A stretch of 64,000 nt of DNA from Rhodoblastus sp963736175 (GCA_963736175.1 CAVTNU010000009.1:46788-110787); one strand, 5' to 3'. Counted from the stretch's first letter, positions 36,523 to 46,086 are shown. The notes: generated from the letters alone by a model not told the origin. Translations and numbers: made by a program.

Positions 36523-37365
36523 TCAGGCCAGCCAGCGTTTTCTGCGTTTGTAATGCTTGACGTCGCGAAAGCTTTTGCGGTTTTCGCCGGCGACGCCCAG
36601 ATAAAATTCCTTCACATCCTGATTTTCCGACAAGGCCTTGGCTTCGCCGTCAAGCACGATGCGGCCGTTCTCCATGATATAGCCGTAGGTCGCGTAGCGC
36701 AGCGCGATATTGGCGTTTTGTTCGGCCAGCAGAAAGGACACGCCCTCGTTCGCGTTGAGCGCGCGCACGATCTCGAAAATTTCCTCGACGATCTGCGGCG
36801 CCAGGCCCATTGACGGTTCGTCGAGCAAAATCATGCTCGGCCTGGACATCATGGCGCGTCCGATGGCGCACATCTGCTGCTCCCCGCCTGATGTGTAGCC
36901 GGCCAGCGACGTGCGCCTTTGCTTGAGGCGCGGAAACAATTCGTAGATCCGTTCAAGATCGCGCGCGATGGCGCGCCGCCCGTCCTTACGGGTGAACGCG
37001 CCGGTGAGAAGGTTTTCCTCGATGTTGAGGTGGCCGAAACAATGGCGGCCCTCCATCACCTGAATGCAGCCCCGCCGCACCAGCTCATTGGGGCTGAGAC
37101 GTTCGACGCGTTCGCCGAAGAACTCGATCGATCCTTTGGTCACGTCGCCGCGCTCGGCGCGCAGAAGATTGGAAATCGCTTTCAACGTCGTCGTCTTGCC
37201 GGCCCCGTTGGCGCCCAGAAGCGCGACCACGCCGCCCTTGGGCACGGTGAGCGAAACGCCTTTGAGCACCAGGATGACGTGATCGTAAATCACTTCGATG
37301 TTATTGACCGACAAAACGGCGTCGGTCGCGGGCGTCGGCGCTGGCGATAGGGGCGTTGCGGACAT
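36523..37365 (-). CDS. livF: LivF-type ABC transporter ATP-binding protein
   Basis: This is one of two ATPases of a branched-chain-amino-acid-type (HAAT) ABC importer. The 280-aa protein has Walker A GANGAGKTTT, signature YTSGGEQQMCAIGRAM (a variant of LSGGQ), Walker B MILLDEPSMGL and the H-loop region. The longer-than-usual C-terminus (to KHYKRRKRWLA) is basic. ATG 37365 has GAGAG just upstream; ATG 37377 is also possible. A 12-bp stem-loop precedes it (37391-37429). Confidence 0.88.
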   Translation of the reverse strand: MSATPLSPAPTPATDAVLSVNNIEVIYDHVILVLKGVSLTVPKGGVVALLGANGAGKTTTLKAISNLLRAERGDVTKGSIEFFGERVERLSPNELVRRGCIQVMEGRHCFGHLNIEENLLTGAFTRKDGRRAIARDLERIYELFPRLKQRRTSLAGYTSGGEQQMCAIGRAMMSRPSMILLDEPSMGLAPQIVEEIFEIVRALNANEGVSFLLAEQNANIALRYATYGYIMENGRIVLDGEAKALSENQDVKEFYLGVAGENRKSFRDVKHYKRRKRWLA

Positions 37366-37390
37366 GGCGTCTCTCATTGGCGCTGGCCGC

Positions 37391-37429
37391 CAGAGCGGAT
37401 GTTCTGAGCGCGTCGAAACATCCGCTCTG
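37391..37429 (-). other. Stem-loop between the binding-protein gene and livF
   Basis: CAGAGCGGATGT (37391-37402) pairs perfectly with ACATCCGCTCTG (37418-37429) around a 15-nt loop. It is located between the binding-protein stop and livF. Such stems often stabilise the upstream binding-protein mRNA or partly end transcription, giving excess binding protein; here that is inference. Confidence 0.5.
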
Positions 37430-37537
37430 ACTTTTCGTTTCATGGCCTATTCGCGCGCGAAAGGTCGGCTGACGTTTCGGCGACAGGCTCACGTTTCATG
37501 TGGACCGCGCCGGCGCGAACCGACGCCGCTTCGCCGG

Positions 37538-38851
37538 TCATTTTGCGTCGCAGACTTCCGTGCGCGCCGGCCAAGGCGCGTTTTTCTCGGCGTAGTTCTT
37601 GGCCGCTTCCTCCAACAAGGGCTCGACCTTGGCGTTCAAAGGCTCGATCCAGTCAGACGACTTCGCCCATTTGTCGCCGTCCCATTGCTGGATGAAGGTC
37701 GGGCGGTGGCCGTTGTGATCGTCGCAGGTCAGCTTGATCGGACCGGCGAAGCCGCCAAGACCGAGCTCTTTCAAGCGCGCCGCGTCGATGTTGATCGTCT
37801 CCAGACCGCGCCGCACGTCCTCGCCGACGACGACCTTCTTGCCGGTCAGCTTTTGCGCGTTGCGGATGGCCTCGGCGATCAGCATGGAGTTATAGACGCC
37901 GCGGTTGTAGAGAAGCTGTCCGACCTTATCCTTGCTCTCGACCTGGCTCTTGCCCTTGTCGACGACATATTTGTTGATGTCGGCGATAGCGGCGTAATCG
38001 GGCTGGGCCGAATGCCAGTTCAGGCTTTTGAAGCCCTTCGCCTCGGGTCCGGCGGACTTGGCGTCGTCATCGCCCGGCCACCAGATCGAGATGAACTTGT
38101 TCATCGGATAGTTGGCCTTGACGGCTTCCTTGATCGCCGTCGGGTTCATCGCGCCCCAGCCATACATGATGACGTAATCGGGGCCGTCGCGCCGCACGTT
38201 CAGCCATTGCGACGACTGGTTCTGCATTTCCGAAGGCGCGACCGGGTAGAGCTTGGCCTCGAAGCCGTAGTCCTTGGCGAGCTGGTCGAGCAGCGGCAAA
38301 GGCTCCTTGCCGAAGCCAGCGTCGAGATAGATGTAGCCGATCTTCTTGCCCTTCAGCTTGTCGAGGCCGCCTTCCTGTTGGCCGATGTATTTGATGATCA
38401 TCGACAGGCCGTCCCAATATGTGTCCGGCGGGTTGAACACCCAGGGAAACACATTGCCGCGCGCGGAAGCCGAAAGACCGTAGGCCATCGACAGGATCGG
38501 GATCTTGTCGACGGCGGCTTTGGGAATAAGCGGCAGGGTCGTGCCGGTCGACCAGGGATTGATCATCAACGGCGATTTCGGCTTGACCGATTCATAGCAT
38601 TCGAGACCCTTTTTGGTATCGTAGCCGGTCTCGCATTCTTCGATGGCGAGCTTGACGCCGCCAATGCCGCCGTCGCGCTCGTTCAGCATGGACAGATAAT
38701 CGTGCATGCCATTGGCGATCGGAATTCCTGAACCGGCGAAGGGACCGGTGCGATAGGTAAACAAGGGCACAAACATGTCTTCGGCGCGCGTCGCCAAAGG
38801 CGCGAGACAGGTCGTCGCCGCCAAAATCGCGGCGCCCAGTTTGATTTTCAT
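37538..38851 (-). CDS. Periplasmic substrate-binding protein of the LIV-type transporter
   Basis: The 437-aa protein has a signal peptide (MKIKLGAAILAATTCLAPLA, cleaved near TRAE) and a Peripla_BP_6-type receptor fold. Its N-terminus (LFTYRTGPFAGSGIPIANGM, then DYLSMLNERDGGIGGVKLAI) is typical of binding proteins for amides or aromatic acids and not of classic LivK. Two Cys (ECETGYDTKKGLECYESV) may form a disulphide. Flanking CoA-ligase genes suggest an organic acid ligand. Confidence 0.88.
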   Translation of the reverse strand: MKIKLGAAILAATTCLAPLATRAEDMFVPLFTYRTGPFAGSGIPIANGMHDYLSMLNERDGGIGGVKLAIEECETGYDTKKGLECYESVKPKSPLMINPWSTGTTLPLIPKAAVDKIPILSMAYGLSASARGNVFPWVFNPPDTYWDGLSMIIKYIGQQEGGLDKLKGKKIGYIYLDAGFGKEPLPLLDQLAKDYGFEAKLYPVAPSEMQNQSSQWLNVRRDGPDYVIMYGWGAMNPTAIKEAVKANYPMNKFISIWWPGDDDAKSAGPEAKGFKSLNWHSAQPDYAAIADINKYVVDKGKSQVESKDKVGQLLYNRGVYNSMLIAEAIRNAQKLTGKKVVVGEDVRRGLETINIDAARLKELGLGGFAGPIKLTCDDHNGHRPTFIQQWDGDKWAKSSDWIEPLNAKVEPLLEEAAKNYAEKNAPWPARTEVCDAK

Positions 38852-38954
38852 GGTTCCCTCCTTGGTGAACGTTTCAAGTCTTCAGCTTTTGTTTTCGTTT
38901 ATTGTCATCCGAAAAGTCGATCTTGCCTTCTTCAAAAATCCTCCAGCGCCAAGC

Positions 38955-40031
38955 CTAATAGGGAAACGGCCAGACGCGCAATTTCTGTTTGCCGATCTGC
39001 CAGAGCCTGGCGAGGCCATGCGGTTCGACGATCAGGAAAAAGATGATCATCGCCCCTGTAATCATATAGGTCAGGTGTTCGACGCTCGCCGCGTGGATCG
39101 GCAGGCCAAACATTGAGGGCAACGCCCGGATCACGATCGGCAGAACATGGATCAGCGCGGCGCCGAGAAAGGACCCGACGAGGCTCCCCAGGCCGCCGAT
39201 AATCACCATGAACAGCAATAGGAACGACAGATTGATGTTGAACGCCTCCGGCTCGGCCGAGCCGAACCAGAGGAACACCATCAGCGCGCCGGCGACCCCC
39301 GCGTAAAAGGAGGAAACGGCGAAAGCCAGCAATTTTACCGGCAATAGCCTTATGCCCATCAGCTCGGCGGCGATGTCCATGTCGCGCACCGCCATCCACA
39401 TGCGTCCGATCCGGCCATGCACGAGATTGGAGGCGATCAATGTCATGACGGCGACGATCGACAGAACCGCCAGATAGCGGGCCACAGGCGTGGCGGCGGC
39501 GCCGGTGATGGCGAGGCCGAACAAGGTGTGAGATGGAGCCTCGATGGCGCCGGAATCGGAATAATTGGTCAGCCAGGCGATGCGGCCGAAACACCATTGC
39601 AGGAAGAACTGCGCCGCGAGTGTGGCGATCGCCAGATAAAAGCCTTTGATGCGCAGGCTCGGCAGGCCGAACACCACGCCGACGGCGCAGGAGACGAAGC
39701 CGGAGGCGAGAATCCAGACGAGAATGTTCACCTGCGGAAAGGCGGAGGACAATTTATAGCAGGCGAAGGCGCCGACCCCCATGAACGCCGCCGTGCCGAG
39801 CGACAACAGCCCGGTATAGCCGGTCAGGATGTTCAGACCGATCGCCGCCAAGGCATAGATCAGCGTCGGGATCATCACCGAGGTCAGTAGGAAATCCGAG
39901 CCGAAAAGCGGGATGAAGATAAACGCGACGGCGAGAATGACGGCGAGGCCGATCCGGTCCTGGCGGATCGGAAACACCGCCATGTCGGCGCAGTAGCTCG
40001 TCTTGAATTGACCTGCTTCGCGGTAAAACAT
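38955..40031 (-). CDS. livM: LivM-type ABC permease
   Basis: The 358-aa integral membrane protein has about ten hydrophobic segments. The LivM signature region is seen as ALAAIGLNILTGYTGLLSLG in the first half and FMVIIGGLGSLVGSFLGAAL near the C-terminus. ATG 40031 lies 7 nt after the livH stop, so it is preferred over an upstream frame inside livH. It pairs with LivH to form the translocation channel. Confidence 0.9.
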   Translation of the reverse strand: MFYREAGQFKTSYCADMAVFPIRQDRIGLAVILAVAFIFIPLFGSDFLLTSVMIPTLIYALAAIGLNILTGYTGLLSLGTAAFMGVGAFACYKLSSAFPQVNILVWILASGFVSCAVGVVFGLPSLRIKGFYLAIATLAAQFFLQWCFGRIAWLTNYSDSGAIEAPSHTLFGLAITGAAATPVARYLAVLSIVAVMTLIASNLVHGRIGRMWMAVRDMDIAAELMGIRLLPVKLLAFAVSSFYAGVAGALMVFLWFGSAEPEAFNINLSFLLLFMVIIGGLGSLVGSFLGAALIHVLPIVIRALPSMFGLPIHAASVEHLTYMITGAMIIFFLIVEPHGLARLWQIGKQKLRVWPFPY

Positions 40032-40038
40032 TGTCGCC

Positions 40039-40995
40039 TCAAATCCGCTCGATGATTTTTTCGCCGAACAGGCCTTGCGGACGGAACAGCAGGAAGGCGA
40101 GGGCGATAGCGTAGGCGAGCCAACTCTCGATGCCGCCGCCGACAAGCGGTCCCCAGTAGAATTCGCCGAGCTTTTCGCCGACGCCGATGATGAGGCCGCC
40201 GACGATGGCGCCCGGCACCGAGGTGAAGCCGCCCAGAATCAGCACCGGCAGCGCCTTCAGCGCGATCACCTGCAAGGCGAAGGACACGTCGGAGCGCGCG
40301 CCCCACATGATTCCGGTGCCCAGCGCGACGACGCCGGCTGTGAACCAGACGACGACCCAGATCTGATTGAGCGAAATGCCGACCGATAAGGCCGCCTGAT
40401 GATCGTCCGCGACCGCGCGCAAGGCGCGGCCGATGCGGGTCTTCTGAAAGAAGAGGGCGAGACCCGCCACCATCACGGCGGCGATGATCGCGGCGGCGAT
40501 GTCGATTTTCTGCAACGACACGAAGCCGCCGAGAATTTTCAAATCGATCGCGCCTTTCGGGAGCCCGAGTTCCGGCGCGATCATGTTTTTCGGATTGCCG
40601 CCGAAAACCAGTTCGCCAAGACCGATGAGAAAATAGGTCAGCCCGAACGTCGCCATGAACAAGATGATGTCGGGCTGATTGACCAGCGGACGCAGCACGA
40701 CGCGTTCGACGGCCAGCGCCAGTCCATACATGACGGCGATGGTCAGGCCGAGCGCCACATAGGCCGGAACGCCTTTCTCGTGCAGGCCGACGAGGGTCAG
40801 CGCCGCGAACACCATCATGATGCCCTGGGCGAAATTGAACACGCCCGACGCCTTGAAGATCAGGACGAAGCCGAGCGCGATCAGCGCGTAGAGCATGCCG
40901 CCGACAAAGCCTTCCCACAGCGTCTGCGCCAGAAGGTCCGGCGCGGCGGCCATTTGCAGGAAAGGATCGAGAAAGATTTTGAACAGAATGTTCAT
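40039..40995 (-). CDS. livH: LivH-type ABC permease
   Basis: The 318-aa membrane protein begins with a short cytoplasmic tail and then GFVGGMLYALIALGFVLIFK, the LivH signature. The core ends with LPVLILGGFTSVPGAIVGGL and the tail ALAFLLFRPQGLFGEKI. It lies between livG and livM on the minus strand and shares their operon. Confidence 0.9.
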   Translation of the reverse strand: MNILFKIFLDPFLQMAAAPDLLAQTLWEGFVGGMLYALIALGFVLIFKASGVFNFAQGIMMVFAALTLVGLHEKGVPAYVALGLTIAVMYGLALAVERVVLRPLVNQPDIILFMATFGLTYFLIGLGELVFGGNPKNMIAPELGLPKGAIDLKILGGFVSLQKIDIAAAIIAAVMVAGLALFFQKTRIGRALRAVADDHQAALSVGISLNQIWVVVWFTAGVVALGTGIMWGARSDVSFALQVIALKALPVLILGGFTSVPGAIVGGLIIGVGEKLGEFYWGPLVGGGIESWLAYAIALAFLLFRPQGLFGEKIIERI

Positions 40996-41048
40996 GCTTC
41001 AAACCCGACCTTGACGCGCGACGGCGCGCGCGACGCGAAGAGAGCGGC

Positions 41049-41852
41049 TCAATGGGAAACTCCCAGATAGGCGTCGATGACCTTTTGATTGGCTTTGACC
41101 TCGTCGGGCGCGCCGTCGGCGATCTTGTGTCCGTATTCGAGCACGACAATGCGGTCGGACAGGTCCATGACGACGCCCATATCGTGTTCGATCAACGCGA
41201 TGGTGGCGCCGAAATGCCGATTCACGTCGATGATGAACCGGCTCATGTCTTCCTTTTCCTCAAGGTTCATGCCGGCCATCGGCTCGTCGAGCAGCAGCAG
41301 GTCGGGCTCCATCGCCAGCGCCCGGCCAAGTTCGACGCGCTTTTGCAGGCCGTAGGGCAGCTTGCCGACCGGCGTCTTGCGGATGTGTTCGATCTCCAGG
41401 AAGTCGATGATCTCTTCGCAGAATTTTCGGTGCTCGATCTCCTCGCTCATCGCCGGCCCGACGCGCAGGATTTGCCAGAAAAAGCCGCGTTTCATGCGCA
41501 GGCTGCGGCCGACCATGATGTTGTCGAGCGTCGTCATGCCCTTGAACAAGGCGACGTTCTGAAAGGTGCGGGCGATGCCCTGGCGAGCCGCCTCATGCGG
41601 CTTCATGCGCGAGCGCGTTTGCCCTTTGAAGGCGATGCGGCCGAGCTGGGGATGATAAAAGCCGTTGATGACGTTCAGCATCGACGTCTTGCCGGCGCCA
41701 TTGGGGCCGATGATGGCGCGAATTTCGCCGCGCTTGATATCGAAGGAGACATCGGTAATGGCTTTGACGCCGCCGAAGGACAGCGAAACATTTTCCACCG
41801 CCAGCAGGGTTTCCTGGCGATGCTCCGGCGCGACGCGTTCGGACGGGCTCAT
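41049..41852 (-). CDS. livG: LivG-type ABC transporter ATP-binding protein
   Basis: The 267-aa ATPase has Walker A GPNGAGKTS, Walker B LLLDEPMAGM and the C-terminal BCA_ABC_TP_C-like tail (ADGAPDEVKANQKVIDAYLG). The signature loop reads KLPYGLQKRVELGRAL, an LPYG variant usual for LivG. The ATG overlaps the upstream acyl-CoA ligase stop by 4 nt, which ties the ligase and the transporter into one transcript. Confidence 0.9.
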   Translation of the reverse strand: MSPSERVAPEHRQETLLAVENVSLSFGGVKAITDVSFDIKRGEIRAIIGPNGAGKTSMLNVINGFYHPQLGRIAFKGQTRSRMKPHEAARQGIARTFQNVALFKGMTTLDNIMVGRSLRMKRGFFWQILRVGPAMSEEIEHRKFCEEIIDFLEIEHIRKTPVGKLPYGLQKRVELGRALAMEPDLLLLDEPMAGMNLEEKEDMSRFIIDVNRHFGATIALIEHDMGVVMDLSDRIVVLEYGHKIADGAPDEVKANQKVIDAYLGVSH

Positions 41853-43894
41853 GCCGCGCGCTCCTTGGCCTTTTGTTCCTCGCCGCGCCGTTCCTGCGCT
41901 TTGAGCGGGGGGAAGGTTTTCACGTCGCGGATTTTCAAACGCGCGGAAATGACTCCCGTGCGTCCATCCTCGAACGTGACCTGCGTCGAAATATCCTTCT
42001 CGATCGTTCCGTCGTAAAGCGCTGTGACCAGCGGCGCGTAACGTTCGGCGATAAAGCTGCGCCGCACCTTCTGCGTGCGCGTCAATTCGCCGTCGTCGGC
42101 GTCGAGCTCCTTATGCAGGATGAGGAAGCGTTTGATCTGCGCGCCGGCCATCCGCGGTTCGCCGGCCAGGATCGCATTCACGTCCTCGACATGTTTTTGC
42201 AGCATGTCGCCGACCGCCGGCAGCCCCGCCAGCTCCTGGTAAGAGGCGTAGGAGACATTGTGGCGCTCGGCCCAGTTGCCGACCGCCGTCAGGTCGATAT
42301 TGAGCATCACCGTCGCGAAATCGCGGCCGTCGCCGAAGGCCACGGCCTCCTTGATGTTGGGGAAGAACTTCAGTTTGTTCTCGATATATTTGGGCGCGAA
42401 CAAATCGCCCGAGCGCAATTTGCCGACGTCCTTGGCGCGGTCGATGATGCGCAATTGTCCGTCGGGCTCGAAGAAGCCGGCGTCGCCGGTCTTGACGTAG
42501 CCGTCGGCGGTCATGGCTTCGGCGGTCTTTTCCGGCTCCTTGTAATATTCGACGAACTGTCCCGGCGATTTGAACTGCACCTCGCCGTCGTCGGCGATGC
42601 GGATGTCGACATGGGGGGCCGGCGCGCCGACCGTTTCGGCGCGCACCGCGCCGTCGGCATGGCAGGTCACATAGAGGAAAGCCTCGGTCTGGCCATAGAG
42701 CTGCTTCAGATTGAGGCCGATCGAGCGATAGAAGGAAAACAGTTCCGAGCCGATCGCCTCGCCCGCCGTATAGGCGACGCGCACCCGCGAAAGTCCAAGC
42801 GTGTTTTTCAGCGGGCCATAAATGATCGCCTCGCCGAGAAGATAGTGCAGACGCGTCCAGAGCGAGGTCTTTTCGCGCTGGAGAATTTTCTCGCCGCATT
42901 GGCGCGCATGCGCCAGGAAATGATGAAACAGGGCGCGCTTCAGTCTTCCGGCGTCCTCCATGCGGATCATGATGCGCGTCAACTGCGCTTCGAACACGCG
43001 TGGCGGCGCGAAATAGAACGTCGGACCGATTTCCTTCAAATCCTGCGCGACGGTTTCCGGGCTTTCCGGACAGGCCATGCAAAATCCGGCGACCAGGCCC
43101 TGCGCGTAATTCATGTAATGGTCGCCGACCCAGGCGAGCGGCAGATAGGCGAGTTGCTCGTCCTTGTCGGTGAGATGGTCGAAAGCGACGGTGTCGCGCG
43201 CCGCCGCGACCGAGCGGCCGGCTGACAGCACGACGCCTTTGGAGCGCCCGGTCGTGCCGGACGTATAGAGCATGATCGAGGCGTCGTCGCCCCGGCCGGC
43301 GTCGATCAGCGCGTCGAGTTCGGCGGCTTTGGCGCGGTCCTCAAGCGTCTTGGCGCCGCGCGCCATCACGTCGGCGACGGACAGCAGCCTGGGATCGTCG
43401 TAATCGCGCAATCCCCTGTCTTCGTCGTAAAGGACATAAACGAGATTGTTCAGACGCGCCGCCGCCGACAAAATCTTGTCGACCTGTTCCTGATCCTGAG
43501 CGACGGCGATCTTCACGCCGGCGTTCTCGAGAACGAAGCCCAGTTCTTCGGCGATAGCGTCGGCGTAAACGGGCACCGGAACGGCGCGAAGAACCTGCGC
43601 CGCGGTGATCGACCAGTAATTGATCGGCCGGTTGGCGCCGACGACGGCGAGTCTATCGGCGCGCGCAAGCCCAAGGCCGCGCAAACCTTCCGCCAGCGCC
43701 AGCACATTGGCGTATGCTTCGGCCCAGCTCCACGTCCGCCAGACGCCGCGATCCTTGTGGCGGATGGCGGGACGATCGGGGCGCGCGCGCGCGTGCGCCC
43801 GCATCAGCTTGCCGAACGTGTCGGCGCGTGCTTCGTCGGCGTCCACAGCCGCGTTTCCTCTCCTTGAAGCGCCTTCAGGCGTCGTTTGTCCCAT
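41849..43894 (-). CDS. Long-chain-type acyl-CoA synthetase (AMP-forming), first gene of the transporter operon
   Basis: The 681-aa protein has an AMP-binding P-loop LYTSGTTGRSKGVVLSAG, the YGQTEAF adenine motif, and the TGDAGFFEPDGQLRIIDRAK and LFAPKYIENKL motifs of long-chain acyl-CoA synthetases. Such ligases head LIV-type ABC operons in Rhizobiales, with a PaaK-like ligase at the tail. It probably activates the imported acid. The actual substrate could be a fatty, aromatic or dicarboxylic acid. Confidence 0.88.
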   Translation of the reverse strand: MGQTTPEGASRRGNAAVDADEARADTFGKLMRAHARARPDRPAIRHKDRGVWRTWSWAEAYANVLALAEGLRGLGLARADRLAVVGANRPINYWSITAAQVLRAVPVPVYADAIAEELGFVLENAGVKIAVAQDQEQVDKILSAAARLNNLVYVLYDEDRGLRDYDDPRLLSVADVMARGAKTLEDRAKAAELDALIDAGRGDDASIMLYTSGTTGRSKGVVLSAGRSVAAARDTVAFDHLTDKDEQLAYLPLAWVGDHYMNYAQGLVAGFCMACPESPETVAQDLKEIGPTFYFAPPRVFEAQLTRIMIRMEDAGRLKRALFHHFLAHARQCGEKILQREKTSLWTRLHYLLGEAIIYGPLKNTLGLSRVRVAYTAGEAIGSELFSFYRSIGLNLKQLYGQTEAFLYVTCHADGAVRAETVGAPAPHVDIRIADDGEVQFKSPGQFVEYYKEPEKTAEAMTADGYVKTGDAGFFEPDGQLRIIDRAKDVGKLRSGDLFAPKYIENKLKFFPNIKEAVAFGDGRDFATVMLNIDLTAVGNWAERHNVSYASYQELAGLPAVGDMLQKHVEDVNAILAGEPRMAGAQIKRFLILHKELDADDGELTRTQKVRRSFIAERYAPLVTALYDGTIEKDISTQVTFEDGRTGVISARLKIRDVKTFPPLKAQERRGEEQKAKERAA

Positions 43895-44143
43895 GCGCGC
43901 TGCTCAATTCAGGCATGTTTATTTTGCGTAGCTTGATCCCGACGCGCGTCATTTGCAACACGCGCCTTGACAGCAATCCGATCCTTTGATTGTTATATCT
44001 GCAACCTGCGCCTTGCCTCCCGCGTCTAGACTTTTGGCTAATCAGCGGCGACGGCTCTATCCCGCGCCGGGCGGATTTCTCTTTTCGTCAAATGGTTTGG
44101 CCGATTGTCCGGCGTCGTCCCGGCGTTCGGTCCGCCGCCAAAT

Positions 44144-44821
44144 TCATGCGCCGTAGTTTTTCAGGCGCCGCAAATCGAGAACGCGAACGCCGTCGTTTTC
44201 TATACGGATGAGACTTTTTGCCTCAAGCGTTTTGAGCGCGCGGTTGGCCGCCTGCCGCGACAGGCCGGCGATCTGGCCCAATTCTTCCTGATTGATGTTG
44301 ATTTGCGCGGCGGCTTTAGGGTTGAGCGTCGGATTGAGCAGCCAGGCGATGGAGCGCGCAACGCGCGCGTCGGCTTCCAGCAGGCGGTCGTGTTCGACGA
44401 GGGCGATAAACTGGCCGATACGCTCGTTGAACTGGCGCACCAGAAATCGATTGAAGGCGACGTCGTGTTCGAAAAGCCAGAAGAACGTTTGCTTGTTCAG
44501 CATCGCCAGCCGCGTTTCGCGCAAGACGACCAGATCGTATTGGCGCGCCTCGTCCTTAAGCAGCGAGCCCTCGCCGAACCACATGCTGTCGGACAGACCG
44601 GCGAAGGCGATGGCTTTGCCGCCGCGCGACACCGAACCCATCTTCAACAACCCTGTCGCCACGCCGCACCACGCGTCGAGGCGGTCGCCACGATGGCAAA
44701 TATAGGCGCCTTGCGGATAAGTTTTCTCGATCACGCCGGCGCGCGCCCGCTCGAAGGCCTCGGGCGTCAGATCAAGCGACCAGATCGCGATATCGCGCAT
44801 GCGTTCGGCGGAAATCGCCAT
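44144..44821 (-). CDS. Crp/Fnr family transcriptional regulator
   Basis: The 225-aa protein has an N-terminal cyclic-nucleotide-binding-like beta-roll (about 15-125, GAYICHRGDRLDAWCGVATG) and a C-terminal helix-turn-helix (about 155-210, INQEELGQIAGLSRQAANRA). There is no FNR-type Cys cluster at the N-terminus. ATG 44821 has GAGG about 9 nt upstream; a TTG at 44833 is also in frame. It is oriented toward the acyl-CoA ligase/LIV operon, whose first start lies 250 bp downstream, so it is the obvious candidate regulator. Confidence 0.85.
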   Translation of the reverse strand: MAISAERMRDIAIWSLDLTPEAFERARAGVIEKTYPQGAYICHRGDRLDAWCGVATGLLKMGSVSRGGKAIAFAGLSDSMWFGEGSLLKDEARQYDLVVLRETRLAMLNKQTFFWLFEHDVAFNRFLVRQFNERIGQFIALVEHDRLLEADARVARSIAWLLNPTLNPKAAAQININQEELGQIAGLSRQAANRALKTLEAKSLIRIENDGVRVLDLRRLKNYGA

Positions 44822-45156
44822 GTTCAGCCTCAAATTTCTCCGGCCCAGCCTTATAGCGCTTTAATCGCGGCGCGTGGCCGCCGCTTTCGCTTTCCTCTTG
44901 CCGAACGGCCAAAGTTTTGAATAAGAATATGCGTTATTAACAATTAGCTAAAGCATATTGTCGAAAAACCGGCGCGCCTTTTGGTCAAGAAAAAGCGATG
45001 AAACAGAACGCTAGAGCAAATCACGGCGCACCCGGCAAATCTATTCGCGATCGGCGTCACAGCTTGAGTTCAGATACCGAATAACACGGGACGCGGCCAC
45101 GACGATCGAGCCATCCGTCGTATTCATACGGTCGCCGGCGGGCAAGAGGAGAACGC
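44822..45156. other. Divergent intergenic region with AT-rich core
   Basis: This 335-bp region between the divergent Crp/Fnr gene and the metallo-hydrolase gene contains an AT-rich tract (about 44919-44962, AATAAGAATATGCGTTATTA followed by ACAATTAGC). It stands out from the GC-rich surroundings and likely holds both promoters. No gene is evident. Confidence 0.4.
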
Positions 45157-45792
45157 ATGTCGCAGATCAAGGTGGCGATTGTCCCGGTGACGCCTTTCCA
45201 GCAAAATTGCTCGATTTTGGTTTGTCTGACGACGCAAAAAGCCGCCGTGGTCGATCCGGGCGGCGATATTCCCTTGATTCTCAGGGCTATCGAGCAGCTT
45301 GGCGCCGATGTCGAAAAAATCCTGCTCACCCACGGCCATGTTGACCACGCCGGCGGCGCCGCCGAATTGGCCGAGGCGCTGAAGGTTGTCGTGGAGGGGC
45401 CGCACTTGGGCGACAAATTTTTGCTCGACAACCTGGAGCAGTCCGGACGGATGTTTGGTTTTTCGGCGCGCGACGTGGCGCCCGACCGCTGGTTGGCCCA
45501 GGGCGAAAGCGTCGCTTTTGGCGCACAGGAGCTGGACGTCCTGCATTGTCCCGGCCATACACCCGGCTCGGTGGTCTTCGTTCATAAAGGCATGAACTTC
45601 TGCATCGTCGGCGACGTGCTGTTTCGCGGCTCGGTTGGCCGCACCGATCTGCCGGGCGGCGACCACGCGACCTTGATCGCCTCGATCGAGACGAGATTGC
45701 TGACGCTCGATCCAAGCATGACCTTCATTCCCGGCCACGGGCCGACCGGCGTGATTGGCGAGGAAAAAGAGTCGAATCCCTTTCTGACCTGA
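45157..45792 (+). CDS. Metallo-beta-lactamase-fold hydrolase (glyoxalase II-like, YcbL type)
   Basis: The 211-aa protein has the MBL metal-binding motif LLTHGHVDHAGG, a second-site HCPGHTPGSVVF and the aspartate of GDVLFRGSVGRTDLPGG, then FIPGHGPTG. This set matches compact glyoxalase II-like hydrolases (YcbL), which hydrolyse thioesters. The separate C-terminal substrate-binding domain of GloB is missing, so glutathione thioester hydrolysis is uncertain. GAGGAG precedes the ATG. Confidence 0.88.
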   Translation: MSQIKVAIVPVTPFQQNCSILVCLTTQKAAVVDPGGDIPLILRAIEQLGADVEKILLTHGHVDHAGGAAELAEALKVVVEGPHLGDKFLLDNLEQSGRMFGFSARDVAPDRWLAQGESVAFGAQELDVLHCPGHTPGSVVFVHKGMNFCIVGDVLFRGSVGRTDLPGGDHATLIASIETRLLTLDPSMTFIPGHGPTGVIGEEKESNPFLT

Positions 45793-45928
45793 TCGGCGCG
45801 CCGTGTAGGGATCTCAGTCGATTGACCCATCGCATTGCTTCGCGCCGACGCCCGCTTTAGGACCTGTGGACACTTTCGATAGGCTGGGCGCGTCAGATCG
45901 AGGTATTGTTTTGCGACACGGCCTTATT

Positions 45929-45950
45929 CAAAAAGTCTCGCAACTTTTTG
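45929..45950. repeat. REP-like hairpin
   Basis: CAAAAAGT (45929-45936) pairs with ACTTTTTG (45943-45950) around a 6-nt loop. It belongs to the same family as the stems at 31375 and 35209 and may end the metallo-hydrolase transcript. The 294-bp gap that holds it shows no gene. Confidence 0.5.
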
Positions 45951-46086
45951 GGATCGCGCTCTAGCGTAACCGCCGCGATTTTGAAACAATCGGTATGGTT
46001 TTGACCAAATGGTCCAAGCAATTGTGTGGGCGGGTCGAAAGGCGCGGCCCAACGAAAGACAACGGGACAACCCGGCAGGAGTGCAA

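Noticed and set aside
45013..45962. Composite element bounded by CTAGAGC motifs at 45012 and 45956
   Set aside because: The ends share only about 6 bp and the enclosed metallo-hydrolase gene looks like core genome. CTAGAGC is simply frequent here.
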